Shown: positions 40,117 to 48,716, numbered from the stretch's first letter. The stretch is DNA of 64,000 bases from Falsiroseomonas oleicola (GCF_019029495.1 NZ_JAERQM010000002.1:682001-746000), one strand, 5' to 3'. Program-made: numbers and translations. The notes: generated by a model from the sequence alone, not told the origin.

Positions 40117-41103
40117 ATGGACGGGTGGCGCGGCAAGCGCGTTTTGGTGACGGGTGGGGCCGGCTTCCTCGGCAGCGGGCTGTGCCATGCCCTGGCCGCG
40201 GAAGGCGCCCGCGTGGTGGCGCTGGATGCGATGGAGCCGGAGGGCGGCGCCAATCCGCTGAACCTCGAAGGCAGCAACGTGATGCTGGTGCGGGGCGACA
40301 TCCGCGATGCGGAGCTGCACAGCCTCTGCAACGGCATCGACGTGCTGTTCAACATGGCCGCCCAGACCAGCCATATGGGCGGGCAGCGCGACCCGGTTTC
40401 CGACATCGCCATCAACGCCGTGGCCCAGGTGCGGCTGATCGGCGTGATGCGGGAGGCGGCGCCGAAGGCCACCGTGGTGCATGCCTCCACCCGCCAGTTC
40501 TACGGCCGCCCGCAATACCTGCCGGTGGATGAGAAGCACACGGTGAACCCGCCGGACGCCAATGGCGTCTCCAAATGGGCCGGCGAGCAGTACTGGCTGC
40601 TGGAAAGCCGCGTCCACGGCCGCCCGGTGGTCTCCCTCCGCCTGACCAACTGCTACGGCCCCCGGCTGCGCATCAAGGACGCCAAGCAGACCTTTCTGGG
40701 GATCTGGATCCGGAAGGTCCTGGAGAACGAGCCCTTCGAGGTCTGGGGCGGGGAGCAGTTGCGCGACCTGACCTATCTGGACGACGTCACCGACGCCTTT
40801 CTCCGAGCTGGCCTGCAGGCCGCGCGGCCCGAGGTGAACGGCAAGGTCTTCAACATCGGCGGGCCGCCCCCACTGTCCCTGCACGAACTGGCCGAACGCC
40901 TGATCGCGGCGAATGGCGGTCAGGGCAGCTTCGTCACGAAGACCTTCCCGGCCGATCGGGCGCAGATCGACATCGGCAGCTACGCCGCCGACGATCGCGC
41001 CTTCCGCGCCGCCACCGGCTGGTGGCCGCGCGTCGATGTCGATGACGGGCTGCGCCGTTCGCTCGAATGGTACCGCCCGCGCCTTGCCGAATATGTCGCC
41101 TGA
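40117..41103 (+). CDS. NAD-dependent sugar-nucleotide epimerase/dehydratase
   Basis: A 328-residue extended SDR. The NAD loop GGAGFLG is at residues 13-19, ASTRQFYGRP holds Ser124/Thr125, and the substrate end has RLTNCYGPR and RDLTYLDDVTDAF. Where the catalytic Tyr-x-x-x-Lys is expected the sequence reads NGVSK (Asn149, Lys153). Flanking motifs (LPVDEKH, KWAGEQYW) suggest a subgroup in which Asn at this position may be normal. The start at 40117 follows AAGGAAC; an ATG at 40084 is possible. The aminotransferase begins 15 bases after its stop, pointing to joint synthesis of an amino or branched sugar. Confidence 0.85.
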   Translation: MDGWRGKRVLVTGGAGFLGSGLCHALAAEGARVVALDAMEPEGGANPLNLEGSNVMLVRGDIRDAELHSLCNGIDVLFNMAAQTSHMGGQRDPVSDIAINAVAQVRLIGVMREAAPKATVVHASTRQFYGRPQYLPVDEKHTVNPPDANGVSKWAGEQYWLLESRVHGRPVVSLRLTNCYGPRLRIKDAKQTFLGIWIRKVLENEPFEVWGGEQLRDLTYLDDVTDAFLRAGLQAARPEVNGKVFNIGGPPPLSLHELAERLIAANGGQGSFVTKTFPADRAQIDIGSYAADDRAFRAATGWWPRVDVDDGLRRSLEWYRPRLAEYVA

Positions 41104-41118
41104 ACAGGAGGCACGCCC

Positions 41119-42249
41119 ATGAACGCCACCACCATCACCGTGCCGCAGGCCGATCCCGGCGCCGGCTACCGTGCCCATAAGGACGAGATCGACGCGGCGG
41201 TGCTGCGCGCGCTCAACTCCGGCTGGTACATCCTCGGCCAGGAAGGCGCGGCCTTCGAGAAGGAATTCGCCGCCTGGCAGGGCGCACAGCGCGCCGTCGG
41301 CTGCGCCAACGGCACCGACGCGCTGATGCTGACGCTCCGCGGCATGGGCATCGGCGCCGGCTGCACCGTCGTCACCGTCTCCCACACCGCGGTCGCCACC
41401 GTGGCCGCGATCGAGATGACGGGCGCCACACCGCTGCTGGTCGATATCGACCCGGATACCTTCACCATGGATCCGGACGAACTCGTCGCCGTCCTCAACG
41501 ACCCGCCGCCCGGCCTGCCGCCGATCCGCGCCATCATCCCCGTCCACCTCTACGGCCAGTCCTGCGACCTGGACCCCATGCTGGCCGCCTGCCGCGAACA
41601 CGGCGTGATGGTGATCGAGGATTGCTCCCAGGCCCACGGCGCGACGCTGGGTGGCCGCAAGGTCGGCACCATGGGCGACGCCGCCTGCTTCTCCCTTTAT
41701 CCCACCAAGAACCTCGGCGCGCTGGGCGATGGCGGCGTGATGTCCACCGATGATGCGGCGCTCGCCGACCGCATCGGCGCCATCCGCCAATATGGCTGGA
41801 AGGAGCGCTACATCAGCGACAGCATCGGCGTGAACAGCCGCCTCGACGAGGTCCAGGCCGCCATCCTGCGCACGCGCCTGCCCTACCTCGACGGCACCAA
41901 CGCCCGCCGCGCCGAAATCGCCGCCGCCTACGACGCGGCGCTGGCCAACGGCCCCTACGCGCCGCCCGTTCGCCGCGCCGATGCCGGCCATGTCTACCAT
42001 CAATACGTGCTGCGCGTGCCCAACCGCACCGCCCTGATGGCCCGCCTGCGCGCCGAAGGCGTGGCCACCGCCATCCACTACCCCGCCCCCGTCCACCTGC
42101 AACCCGCCTATCGCGGCCGCACCCCCATGGGCCCCGCCGGCTGCGCCGAAACCGCCCGCGCCGCCAGCGAAGTCATGAGCCTGCCCATGTTCCCCGAACT
42201 GACCGACACCCAGGTCGAGCACGTCTGCCAGGTGCTGCGAGGGTTGTGA
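41119..42249 (+). CDS. DegT/DnrJ/EryC1/StrS family sugar aminotransferase
   Basis: A 376-residue PLP enzyme that transaminates keto-sugar nucleotides. The PLP lysine is Lys197 in SLYPTKNLGALGDGG, the PLP-binding Asp168 lies in IEDCSQAHGA, and GCANGTDALMLTLRGMGI and YHQYVLRVP are family marks. With rfbB it could turn a dTDP-4-keto- or 3-keto-6-deoxysugar into an amino sugar for surface glycan (inference). AGGAGG lies ahead of the ATG. The last codons and the stop lie inside a very long hairpin. Confidence 0.92.
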   Translation: MNATTITVPQADPGAGYRAHKDEIDAAVLRALNSGWYILGQEGAAFEKEFAAWQGAQRAVGCANGTDALMLTLRGMGIGAGCTVVTVSHTAVATVAAIEMTGATPLLVDIDPDTFTMDPDELVAVLNDPPPGLPPIRAIIPVHLYGQSCDLDPMLAACREHGVMVIEDCSQAHGATLGGRKVGTMGDAACFSLYPTKNLGALGDGGVMSTDDAALADRIGAIRQYGWKERYISDSIGVNSRLDEVQAAILRTRLPYLDGTNARRAEIAAAYDAALANGPYAPPVRRADAGHVYHQYVLRVPNRTALMARLRAEGVATAIHYPAPVHLQPAYRGRTPMGPAGCAETARAASEVMSLPMFPELTDTQVEHVCQVLRGL

Positions 42250-42304
42250 GGGTGGTCCTTGCAGGGGGCAGCGCCCCCTGCAAGGACCACCCACACACCC
42301 TCGC
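42237..42304 (+). terminator. 68-nt near-perfect hairpin spanning the aminotransferase stop codon
   Basis: The inner arms 42250-42269 and 42273-42292 form a perfect 20-bp stem with a three-base loop. The outer arms GCGAGGGT (42237-42244) and ACCCTCGC (42297-42304) extend it through a short imperfect part. The structure includes the last four sense codons and the TGA of the aminotransferase gene. There is no T-run, so it may act as a 3-prime stabiliser, a factor-dependent terminator or a dispersed repeat. Confidence 0.8.
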
Positions 42305-42360
42305 AACGACCGGGCAAATACGTGCTGGCGTTCCGGGCCTTCGCAGGTGCAGCATGGGGT

Positions 42361-45192
42361 ATGGATCAGACCGTTGAGGCGCTGGGCGCCGGGACCCGTT
42401 CTGCTGCCGTGCCGCCTGGGGCGGATGGGGTGGGTGACACCTTGGCTGAGTTGCTGCTGCGCCTGAGGGAGGCGCGGGAGGCGGCGGCGACGGATCCGTT
42501 CGGGGATCCGGTGTTGTTGATTGCCTTGGCGATCAGTCGGCGGCTGGATGATGGGCGGCTGGATGTGGCGGGCGTGGGCGCGCTGATCGCGCGGCTGGCG
42601 GATACCGCGGCGGCGGAACGGGCGCGGCGGATTGCCGCTTATGTGGGGGTGGAGCGCGGGGCGGCGACGCTGGATGCCCTGGCGGCGCGGCTGGTCCGCC
42701 CCGATCCGCATGACAGCCCGGTGCCTTTCGCGGCGTATCGGGAGGTGGTGGAGCGGCCGCGTTTCGCGGCGGTGTTCACCGCGCATCCCACCTTTTCCCT
42801 GCCGCCAGCAACGGGCGCGGCGGTGGCGGCAGCCGCCTCCGGCGCGGAGATGCCGCGCGGCCTGTCGCATCGCCCGGCGGCGCCGACGCTGACGGAGGAA
42901 TTCGTGCAGGCGGTGGCGGCGATCCAGCGTGGGCGCGATGCGCTGGATGCGTTGAATGGCGCGCTGCTGCGGGCGGCACGGGGCATCTGGGGCGATCGCT
43001 GGCAGACCCTGTTGCCGGCGCCGATCCTGCTGGCCTCCTGGGTCGGCTATGACACGGATGGCCGCACCGATATCGGCTGGTGGGATACGATCGGGCTGCG
43101 GCTGACCATGAAGCGGCTGCAATTGCAGCGGATGGCGGCGCAACTCGCCCCGCTCGGCGATTGCGCCCAGGCGCTGTCGGCCAGGGTGGCGCAGGCCGAA
43201 GCGGCGGTGGCCCGGCAGTTGGAGGCGCTGCCCCATACGCCGGTGGCGGAGGCGGTGCAGGGCTTCGCGGAGGTGCTGATCGGCCAGCGCCAGGCGGCGA
43301 TGACCAATCCGGCGGCGCTGCTCGGCCTGTTTCCCGCGGCGATGGCGGCGGCGCCGGATGAAGCGGCGCGGCTGGCGCTGGTGGTGATCCGCGCCGGGCT
43401 GGTCGGGCATGGGCTGGCGCTCGCGCATACCCATACCCGGCTGAATGCCAGCCAGATCCACAATGCGCTGCGCCAGCGCCTGGGGCTGACGGCCAGCCCG
43501 GACGACATGGCCAGCCGGCGCGGCCTGCTGGCGGCAATGAATGCGGCGCTGGCGGAGGTCACGCCGCAGCCGGTGGATTTCGGCGCGCTGATGGCGGAAC
43601 AGGCCTCCGCCGTGCGGCTGATGATGACGGTGGCGCAGATCACCAAGCATGTGGATGCCTCCCAGCCCGTGCGCTTCCTGATCGCGGAGACGGAAAGCGG
43701 CTACACGCTGCTCGGGGCCTTGTGGCTCGCGAAACGCCTGGGGATCGAGCGGCATATCGAAATCTCTCCGCTGTTCGAGACGGCGGAGGCGCTGGAACGT
43801 GGCGACAAGGTGGTGGAGGAGGCGCTGCGCAGCCCCTTCTTCCGCGACTATCTGCGCGCCCATGGCCGGCTGTGCCTGCAGTTCGGCTATTCCGATTCCG
43901 GCCGCTATGTCGGGCAGTTGCCGGCCAGCTACCTGGCGGAGCGGCTGAAGCTGCGGCTGGGGGACCAGCTGCACCGGCACGGCCTGGGCGAGATCGAGCT
44001 GGTGCTGTTCGACACCCATGGCGAGAGCATCGGCCGGGGTGGGCATCCGGACAGCCTGGCGGACCGGCTCAATTACCTCTCCCCACCCCAGGCGCGGGCG
44101 GCCCTGGCGAAGGCCGGGTTGAAGCTGCGGGAGGAGAGCAGCTTCCAGGGTGGCGATGGCTATCTGCTGTTCGGCACGCCGGCGCTGGCGGCGGCGACCG
44201 TCGCCCGCATCGCGGAACATGCCTTTGTCGAGCCGGAAGGTGAGCCCGACCCGATCTATGCCGAGAGCGATTATGGCGCGGATTTCTTCGCCACGATCCG
44301 GCGGGAGATGCAGATCCTGGTGGAGGATCCGGGCTATGCGGCGCTGCTCGGCGCCTTCGGGCCGGGGCTGCTGGACCGCACAGGGTCACGCCCGGCGGCG
44401 CGGCAATCCGACATGGGCGGGCCGGCGCGCATCAGCCATCCGTCGCAGCTCCGCGCCATTCCGAACAACGCGATCCTGCACCAGATGGGCTGGCTGGCGA
44501 ATACGCTGCACGGCATGGGCGCGGCGGTCGCCGCCAATCCCGACAGTTTCGCCGATATGCTGGCACGCAGCCCGCGCTTTGCACGTGCCGTGGCCATGGC
44601 GGCCAGGGCGGCGGCCTGTTCGGATCTCGGCGTGCTGCGGGCGGGGGTGGATACGCTCGACCCCGGCCCCTGGCTCGACCGTGCCGGCGCCACCAGGCGG
44701 CCGGGGCGGCGGGAGGAGCTGATGCATATCTCCGCCGCGCTGGAAAAGCTGGGCCTGTCCTCCGATGTGCGGCGGATGTTCCGGCGCTTGCAGGCGGATC
44801 ACCTGGCGTTGCGCGCCAATTGGCCGGAGCTGCCGCGCATGCCGGACAGGCTGGTGCTGCTGCATGCGCTGCGGCTCGCCCTGATCCACCGCATCTGGCT
44901 TCTGGCCGTGCAGATCCCCGAATTCAGCCCGCGCCACGGCGCGACGCGAGAGGCGCTGATCCGCGGCATCCTGCAGCTGGATGTGGAACGCGCCCTGGCG
45001 CTGCTGGCGGAGGTCTTTCCGGCGCGCCCCGACCCTGCCAGCGGCCTCGATTTCCATGAGCCGGCGCCGGGGCGGGGTGGCGCGTCCTATGCCGCGGAAC
45101 ATGCCGCCTTGTTCACGCCGATGGCGGCGCTGTTCGCGCAGGTGCGCGAATGCTCGGCCGCCATTGTGCATGAGGTGGGCGCCTTCGGGTGA
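42361..45192 (+). CDS. divergent phosphoenolpyruvate carboxylase
   Basis: A 943-residue protein of the PEP carboxylase family, which adds bicarbonate to PEP to give oxaloacetate. Recognisable are FTAHPTFS (His142, matching the catalytic His), SWVGYDTDG, SPLFETAEALERG, GYSDSGRYVG, a glycine loop FDTHGESIGRGG with Arg559, GSRPAARQ and RAIPNNAILHQMGW. Several canonical residues differ: by alignment around GRGG the usual FHGRGGTV is FDTHGESI, so the conserved His and Arg of that loop are Asp551 and His553. The C-terminus ends GAFG, not NTG. Length is close to normal. It could be a variant enzyme or a paralogue with changed activity. Confidence 0.8.
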   Translation: MDQTVEALGAGTRSAAVPPGADGVGDTLAELLLRLREAREAAATDPFGDPVLLIALAISRRLDDGRLDVAGVGALIARLADTAAAERARRIAAYVGVERGAATLDALAARLVRPDPHDSPVPFAAYREVVERPRFAAVFTAHPTFSLPPATGAAVAAAASGAEMPRGLSHRPAAPTLTEEFVQAVAAIQRGRDALDALNGALLRAARGIWGDRWQTLLPAPILLASWVGYDTDGRTDIGWWDTIGLRLTMKRLQLQRMAAQLAPLGDCAQALSARVAQAEAAVARQLEALPHTPVAEAVQGFAEVLIGQRQAAMTNPAALLGLFPAAMAAAPDEAARLALVVIRAGLVGHGLALAHTHTRLNASQIHNALRQRLGLTASPDDMASRRGLLAAMNAALAEVTPQPVDFGALMAEQASAVRLMMTVAQITKHVDASQPVRFLIAETESGYTLLGALWLAKRLGIERHIEISPLFETAEALERGDKVVEEALRSPFFRDYLRAHGRLCLQFGYSDSGRYVGQLPASYLAERLKLRLGDQLHRHGLGEIELVLFDTHGESIGRGGHPDSLADRLNYLSPPQARAALAKAGLKLREESSFQGGDGYLLFGTPALAAATVARIAEHAFVEPEGEPDPIYAESDYGADFFATIRREMQILVEDPGYAALLGAFGPGLLDRTGSRPAARQSDMGGPARISHPSQLRAIPNNAILHQMGWLANTLHGMGAAVAANPDSFADMLARSPRFARAVAMAARAAACSDLGVLRAGVDTLDPGPWLDRAGATRRPGRREELMHISAALEKLGLSSDVRRMFRRLQADHLALRANWPELPRMPDRLVLLHALRLALIHRIWLLAVQIPEFSPRHGATREALIRGILQLDVERALALLAEVFPARPDPASGLDFHEPAPGRGGASYAAEHAALFTPMAALFAQVRECSAAIVHEVGAFG

Positions 45193-45211
45193 AGGCCGGC
45201 AGGCCGCAGAG

Positions 45212-45319
45212 GTCTGACATGCGGCCGGCGTCTTACGCCGGCCGAGCGGCCGAATGGCCGCCGCCGCTTATGCGGCGAGCCAAGGCCGCGGATGCGGCCG
45301 CCCGGCACTTGAGGGCACC
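45212..45319 (+). repeat. dispersed hairpin-array repeat, copy B
   Basis: It begins 20 bp after the PEP carboxylase stop and fills the gap to the convergent rhodanese gene. Stem 1 is GGCCGGCG/CGCCGGCC with loop TCTTA. Stem 2 is GCGGCC (45246-45251)/GGCCGC (45256-45261) with loop GAAT. Stem 3 is CGCCGC/GCGGCG (45262-45277) with loop TTAT. Stem 4 is GGCCGC/GCGGCC. It matches copy A from GTCTGA to TGAGGGC, with paired stem changes. Confidence 0.75.
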
Positions 45320-45326
45320 AAAATAA

Positions 45327-45707
45327 TCAGCCGTTCTCGACCTCGCCGCCGCCCTCGACCCAGTCCTTGAAGCCGCCGAGGTTGCGGACGTCGCTGTAGC
45401 CCATGTCCTTCAGCGTCTTGCCGGCCATCGCCGCGCGGCCGCCGGAGGCGCAGTAGACGATGATGGTTTTGGCGCGGTCGAAGGCCGCGTCATGCAGCGG
45501 GCTTTCGGGATCGGCGCGGAATTCCAGCAGGCCACGGGAGACGGCGAGCGCGCCCTTGGCCTTGCCGCTGGTCTTCACCTCCGCCGCATCCCGCACATCC
45601 AGCAGCACGGTTTGCGGATCGGCGGCCAGGGCCTGCGCCTCGGCGGCGCTGATGCGCGGCACGGCGGCATTGGCGGCGGCGAGCATGTCTTTCACGGTGG
45701 TCGGCAT
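45327..45707 (-). CDS. rhodanese-like domain protein
   Basis: A 126-residue single-domain rhodanese. The catalytic loop is CASGGRA with Cys86, preceded by TVLLDVRDAAEV and followed by MGYSDVRNLGGFKDWVEGGG. Such proteins carry persulfide sulfur in thiosulfate or glutathione-persulfide metabolism, or act as sulfur relays. No signal peptide is present, so it is cytosolic. It is convergent with the PEP carboxylase gene across a structured repeat. Confidence 0.92.
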   Translation of the reverse strand: MPTTVKDMLAAANAAVPRISAAEAQALAADPQTVLLDVRDAAEVKTSGKAKGALAVSRGLLEFRADPESPLHDAAFDRAKTIIVYCASGGRAAMAGKTLKDMGYSDVRNLGGFKDWVEGGGEVENG

Positions 45708-45755
45708 GGATCGTTCTCCCTTGGTCGCGGGGACGATAGGCCGGGCCGGGGGGAT

Positions 45756-46148
45756 TCAGAAAGCCAGGCAGGTGCCGGTGGTTGTCACCATCACGCTCTC
45801 CTGTCCGAAACGGGCGCGATAGGCGGCGATGACGGGGGCGAGGCGGGCGGTGGCGGTGGCGGCCTCGGCGCCGGGCAAGGCGAGGACCAGCACCTTGCTG
45901 CGTTCCCGCGCCACCACGCCCGACCGGCCGCGCCATTGGCCGGCGCCGTCCAGCACGGTCAGGCCATCGGGAAAGGCGGGCGTCACCACCTCATCCATGA
46001 AGCGCGCCCAGGCGGCGTCATCCACCACTTCGGCACCGCCCGCGTTGCGGCCGAAATAGCCCTCCGCCAGCGTGGCGGCCTGCATGCCGGGCGGGCAGGG
46101 CGGGGTGGCGCAGGCGGCGAGGAGCAGGGGCAGGGCGAGAAGGCGCAT
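45756..46148 (-). CDS. DUF3574 lipoprotein
   Basis: A 130-residue lipoprotein. The signal MRLLALPLLLAAC ends in a lipobox with Cys13. The mature part shows the DUF3574 pattern: EGYFGRNAGGAEVVDDAAWA, TPAFPDGLTVLDGAGQWRG and VARERSKVLVLAL. The family is periplasmic or outer-membrane anchored and of unknown function. It is the last gene of the minus-strand run that starts with the methyltransferase near 49.4 kb, following the MFS gene by ten bases. Confidence 0.88.
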   Translation of the reverse strand: MRLLALPLLLAACATPPCPPGMQAATLAEGYFGRNAGGAEVVDDAAWARFMDEVVTPAFPDGLTVLDGAGQWRGRSGVVARERSKVLVLALPGAEAATATARLAPVIAAYRARFGQESVMVTTTGTCLAF

Positions 46149-46158
46149 GGCGGACAGG

Positions 46159-47304
46159 CTAACCTGAACGTGCCGCCACGCGCAGCAGGGTAAAGGCGCC
46201 CAGCACGCCCACAGCCGCGACGGCCAGCGCCGCCTCCGCCCCCAGGGCGAAGAGCAGGGGTGCGAAGAGGGCGGGTGCTAGGGCCATGGCGCCCGTCACC
46301 GGGGCCATCACCTGGCCGGCGACGGTGGCATAGCCCTCCGTCCCATGCAGCTCGATCAGGCAGGCTGGGCGCATGACGGACATGATGCCGGAGGCGAGAC
46401 CATAGGTCAGCACGAAGACCGGCGCGGCGATCGTCACGCCCAGCGGCGCGACCAGCGGCAGGACCAAGGCGAAGGGAATCAGCAGCAAGGCGGCGGAGGC
46501 CATGGTCACGGCGCTGAAGCGCCCGCCGCCCACCACATCCAGCAGCCTTGCCGCCACCTGCGCCGGCCCGACCAGGGCCGCCCACCAGATGGCGCTGCCG
46601 CGCTCCATGCCCAGCGCCTCCACCAGCAGGACCATATTGGCCAGGATGGCGCTGCCCATCAGCGTCTGCATGGTGAAGGCCGCGGAAAGCCAGCGCAGCC
46701 GCGCCGGCAGGCGCCCGCCCGGCAGGCGCAGGGGGCGGGCGCCGCGTGGCGCGGCCGGCACGAAGAACAGATGCAGCGGCAACGCCAGCAGCAGATGCAC
46801 CGCCGCCGAGGCCAGCACCGCGCCGCGCCACCCAAAACCCGCCTCCAGCGCTGCCAGCGCCGGCCAGGTGACGGCAGAGGAAAGCCCGCTCGCCAATGCC
46901 AGCAGGCCAAGGCGTTTACGCGCCCGTTCGGCGCCCAGCGTGGCGATGGCGGCATTGGCGGCCTCGGTCAGCGCCAGGGCAGCAGCCAGGCCCATCACCA
47001 GGCAGGCGATCAGCGCCTGGGCGCTGTTCTGCGCGCCGGCCAGCAGCACCAGCCCGGCGGCGAAGGCGAAGGAGCCGCAGACCATGGCCAGCCGCGCGCC
47101 ATGCCGGTCGATCGCCCGCCCCACCATCGGCGCCAGGGCGCCGGCGAGCCCCAGCATGATGAGGATGCCGAGGAAGGCGCCGCCCGGCGCCAGGCCGAGG
47201 TCGCGCTCCATCGCCGGGCCCAGCACGCCCGGCAGGAAATAGGCGGTGCCCCAGCCGAGGATCTGGGTGACGCCCAGCGCCCCCAGCACCAGCCCTGGCC
47301 GCAT
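46159..47304 (-). CDS. MFS transporter
   Basis: A 381-residue major facilitator with about 12 helices. The loop 2-3 motif is seen as PMVGRAIDRHGARLAM, and the N-terminal LGVTQILGWGTAYFLPGVLG is typical of the MCT-like or uncharacterised alphaproteobacterial MFS group. The substrate is unknown. It starts one base before the stop region of the SMR-type gene, which implies a polycistronic message with it. Confidence 0.88.
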   Translation of the reverse strand: MRPGLVLGALGVTQILGWGTAYFLPGVLGPAMERDLGLAPGGAFLGILIMLGLAGALAPMVGRAIDRHGARLAMVCGSFAFAAGLVLLAGAQNSAQALIACLVMGLAAALALTEAANAAIATLGAERARKRLGLLALASGLSSAVTWPALAALEAGFGWRGAVLASAAVHLLLALPLHLFFVPAAPRGARPLRLPGGRLPARLRWLSAAFTMQTLMGSAILANMVLLVEALGMERGSAIWWAALVGPAQVAARLLDVVGGGRFSAVTMASAALLLIPFALVLPLVAPLGVTIAAPVFVLTYGLASGIMSVMRPACLIELHGTEGYATVAGQVMAPVTGAMALAPALFAPLLFALGAEAALAVAAVGVLGAFTLLRVAARSG

Positions 47305-47305
47305 G

Positions 47306-47656
47306 TCAGGCCGTGGTCGCGAGCAGCACCACGCCGGCGGAGATCAGCCCGATCGCCGCGATCTTGGCCATGCCCAGGCTCTCCCCGAACATGCCCCAGC
47401 CGATCAGGGCGATGACCACATAGCTCGCCGCCGTGCAGGGCAGGGCGACGGACATCGGGATCTTGCGCAGGGCGATGATGTAGAGCAGCGCCGCGCCGCC
47501 ATAGCAGCCCAGCCCGACAATGGTCTGCCAGCGGAACAGTTGGTCGATGAAGCCGGCCTCCGCCGCGACGGAGCCCGAGGCGCCGGCCTTCAGCAGGATC
47601 TGCCCGATGAGGGAGGTGGTGATGGCCGCGGCGAGCGTCGTCCAGGCGGCGATCAT
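47306..47656 (-). CDS. SMR/EamA-type four-helix transporter
   Basis: A 116-residue protein with four helices (WTTLAAAITTSLIGQILLKA, GLGCYGGAALLYIIALRKIP, SVALPCTAASYVVIALIGWG, AAIGLISAGVVLLATTA). It fits small multidrug resistance proteins and the ArnE/ArnF flippase subunits. Its start codon overlaps the stop of a polyprenyl-phosphate-type GT2, which favours flipping of a lipid-linked sugar over drug efflux (inference). A homodimer, or pairing with another small subunit, would be needed. Confidence 0.8.
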   Translation of the reverse strand: MIAAWTTLAAAITTSLIGQILLKAGASGSVAAEAGFIDQLFRWQTIVGLGCYGGAALLYIIALRKIPMSVALPCTAASYVVIALIGWGMFGESLGMAKIAAIGLISAGVVLLATTA

Positions 47657-48702
47657 GCGCCCTTGCCTTCGCTGCGAACCACATCCCGCACCACGCCCTG
47701 CGGCTTGCCATTGGCCGAGAGGAAGGCGCGGCCGACATACTCGCCCAGCACGCCCAGGATCAGGAACTGCACGCCGGCGACCAGCAGCGTGACCGTCATC
47801 ATCGAGGCCCAGCCGGAAGGCGTCTCCCCGCTCAGCCCCTCGAACAGCACGATGGCCGCGGCGATCAGGCCGAAGATGCCCATCACCGCACCGGCCAGGA
47901 TGGCCAGCCGCAACGGCAGGACGGAAAAATTGGTGGCGAGGTTCATCCACAGCAGCACCAGCCGCTTCAGCGTGTAGTTCGACCGTCCCTCGGCGCGCGG
48001 CAGGTGCATCACCTCGATGCTGTCGAGGCGCTGGGTCACCTGCATCAGCAGCCCGTCCACATAGGGGTAGGGACCGCTGTATTTCGCGACCTCCCGCACC
48101 GCCATGGCGCTCATGCAGCGGAAGGAGGACAAATAGAGGCCCTTCGGCTTGTCCAGCAGCATGTCCGCCACGCCATTGGCGAAGCGGCTGCCGAGGTTGC
48201 GCCAGCCGTCATGTTCCTTCTTGGCATAGCGGGTATAGACCACGTCCCAGCCGCCGAGCCGGGCATGGTCGTACAGCTTCACCACCTCCTCCGGCGGGTT
48301 CTGAAGGTCGTCATCCATGGTGATGACATAGGCGCCGCGGGCCTGGCGCAGGCCGGACATGACCGCGTTGTGCTCGCCGAAGTTGCGGGCGTGCTCGATA
48401 TAGACCAGTGGCACGGTGGCGCGGGCGGCGAGCGCCCGGCAGACCTCGCCGGAATTGTCCGGGCTGCCGTCATTCACCAGGATGATCTCGATGCCGCCGG
48501 CCGGGCGCAGCGCGGACAGCGCCTCGACCAGCGCGCCCACCGTGGCGGCGCCGCGATAGACCGGGACGACGATGGAAAGGCCGACAGGCGTGCCCTCGGC
48601 CTGCGGCAGGCCGGAGGACAGTCCCGCGGCAGCGCCGGCGCCGAAAGTGCCGGTGGGGCGGGCATCCGCCGATCCGGCGGCTTTGGCCATGATCTCAGTC
48701 AC
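47653..48702 (-). CDS. ArnC/DPM1-like membrane GT2 (polyprenyl-phosphate glycosyltransferase)
   Basis: A 349-residue enzyme loading a sugar onto polyprenyl phosphate. A low-complexity N-terminus of about 40 residues is followed by the GT2 domain (LSIVVPVYRGAATVGALVEA, ILVNDGSPDNSGEVCRAL, ARNFGEHNAVMSGL, ITMDDDLQNPPEEV) and two C-terminal helices (about 265-290 and 305-325), the classic ArnC/GtrB layout. The next gene is an SMR-type flippase, as in modification systems for lipid A or O-antigen. The sugar is unknown. Confidence 0.9.
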   Translation of the reverse strand: MTEIMAKAAGSADARPTGTFGAGAAAGLSSGLPQAEGTPVGLSIVVPVYRGAATVGALVEALSALRPAGGIEIILVNDGSPDNSGEVCRALAARATVPLVYIEHARNFGEHNAVMSGLRQARGAYVITMDDDLQNPPEEVVKLYDHARLGGWDVVYTRYAKKEHDGWRNLGSRFANGVADMLLDKPKGLYLSSFRCMSAMAVREVAKYSGPYPYVDGLLMQVTQRLDSIEVMHLPRAEGRSNYTLKRLVLLWMNLATNFSVLPLRLAILAGAVMGIFGLIAAAIVLFEGLSGETPSGWASMMTVTLLVAGVQFLILGVLGEYVGRAFLSANGKPQGVVRDVVRSEGKGA

Positions 48703-48716
48703 GTCGCGTTCTCCGG

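Noticed and set aside
40096-44220. Minus-strand open frame of 1374 codons opposite the epimerase, aminotransferase and PEP carboxylase genes
   Set aside because: Antisense shadow: no domain motif, biased composition, and it crosses the strong hairpin at 42237-42304.
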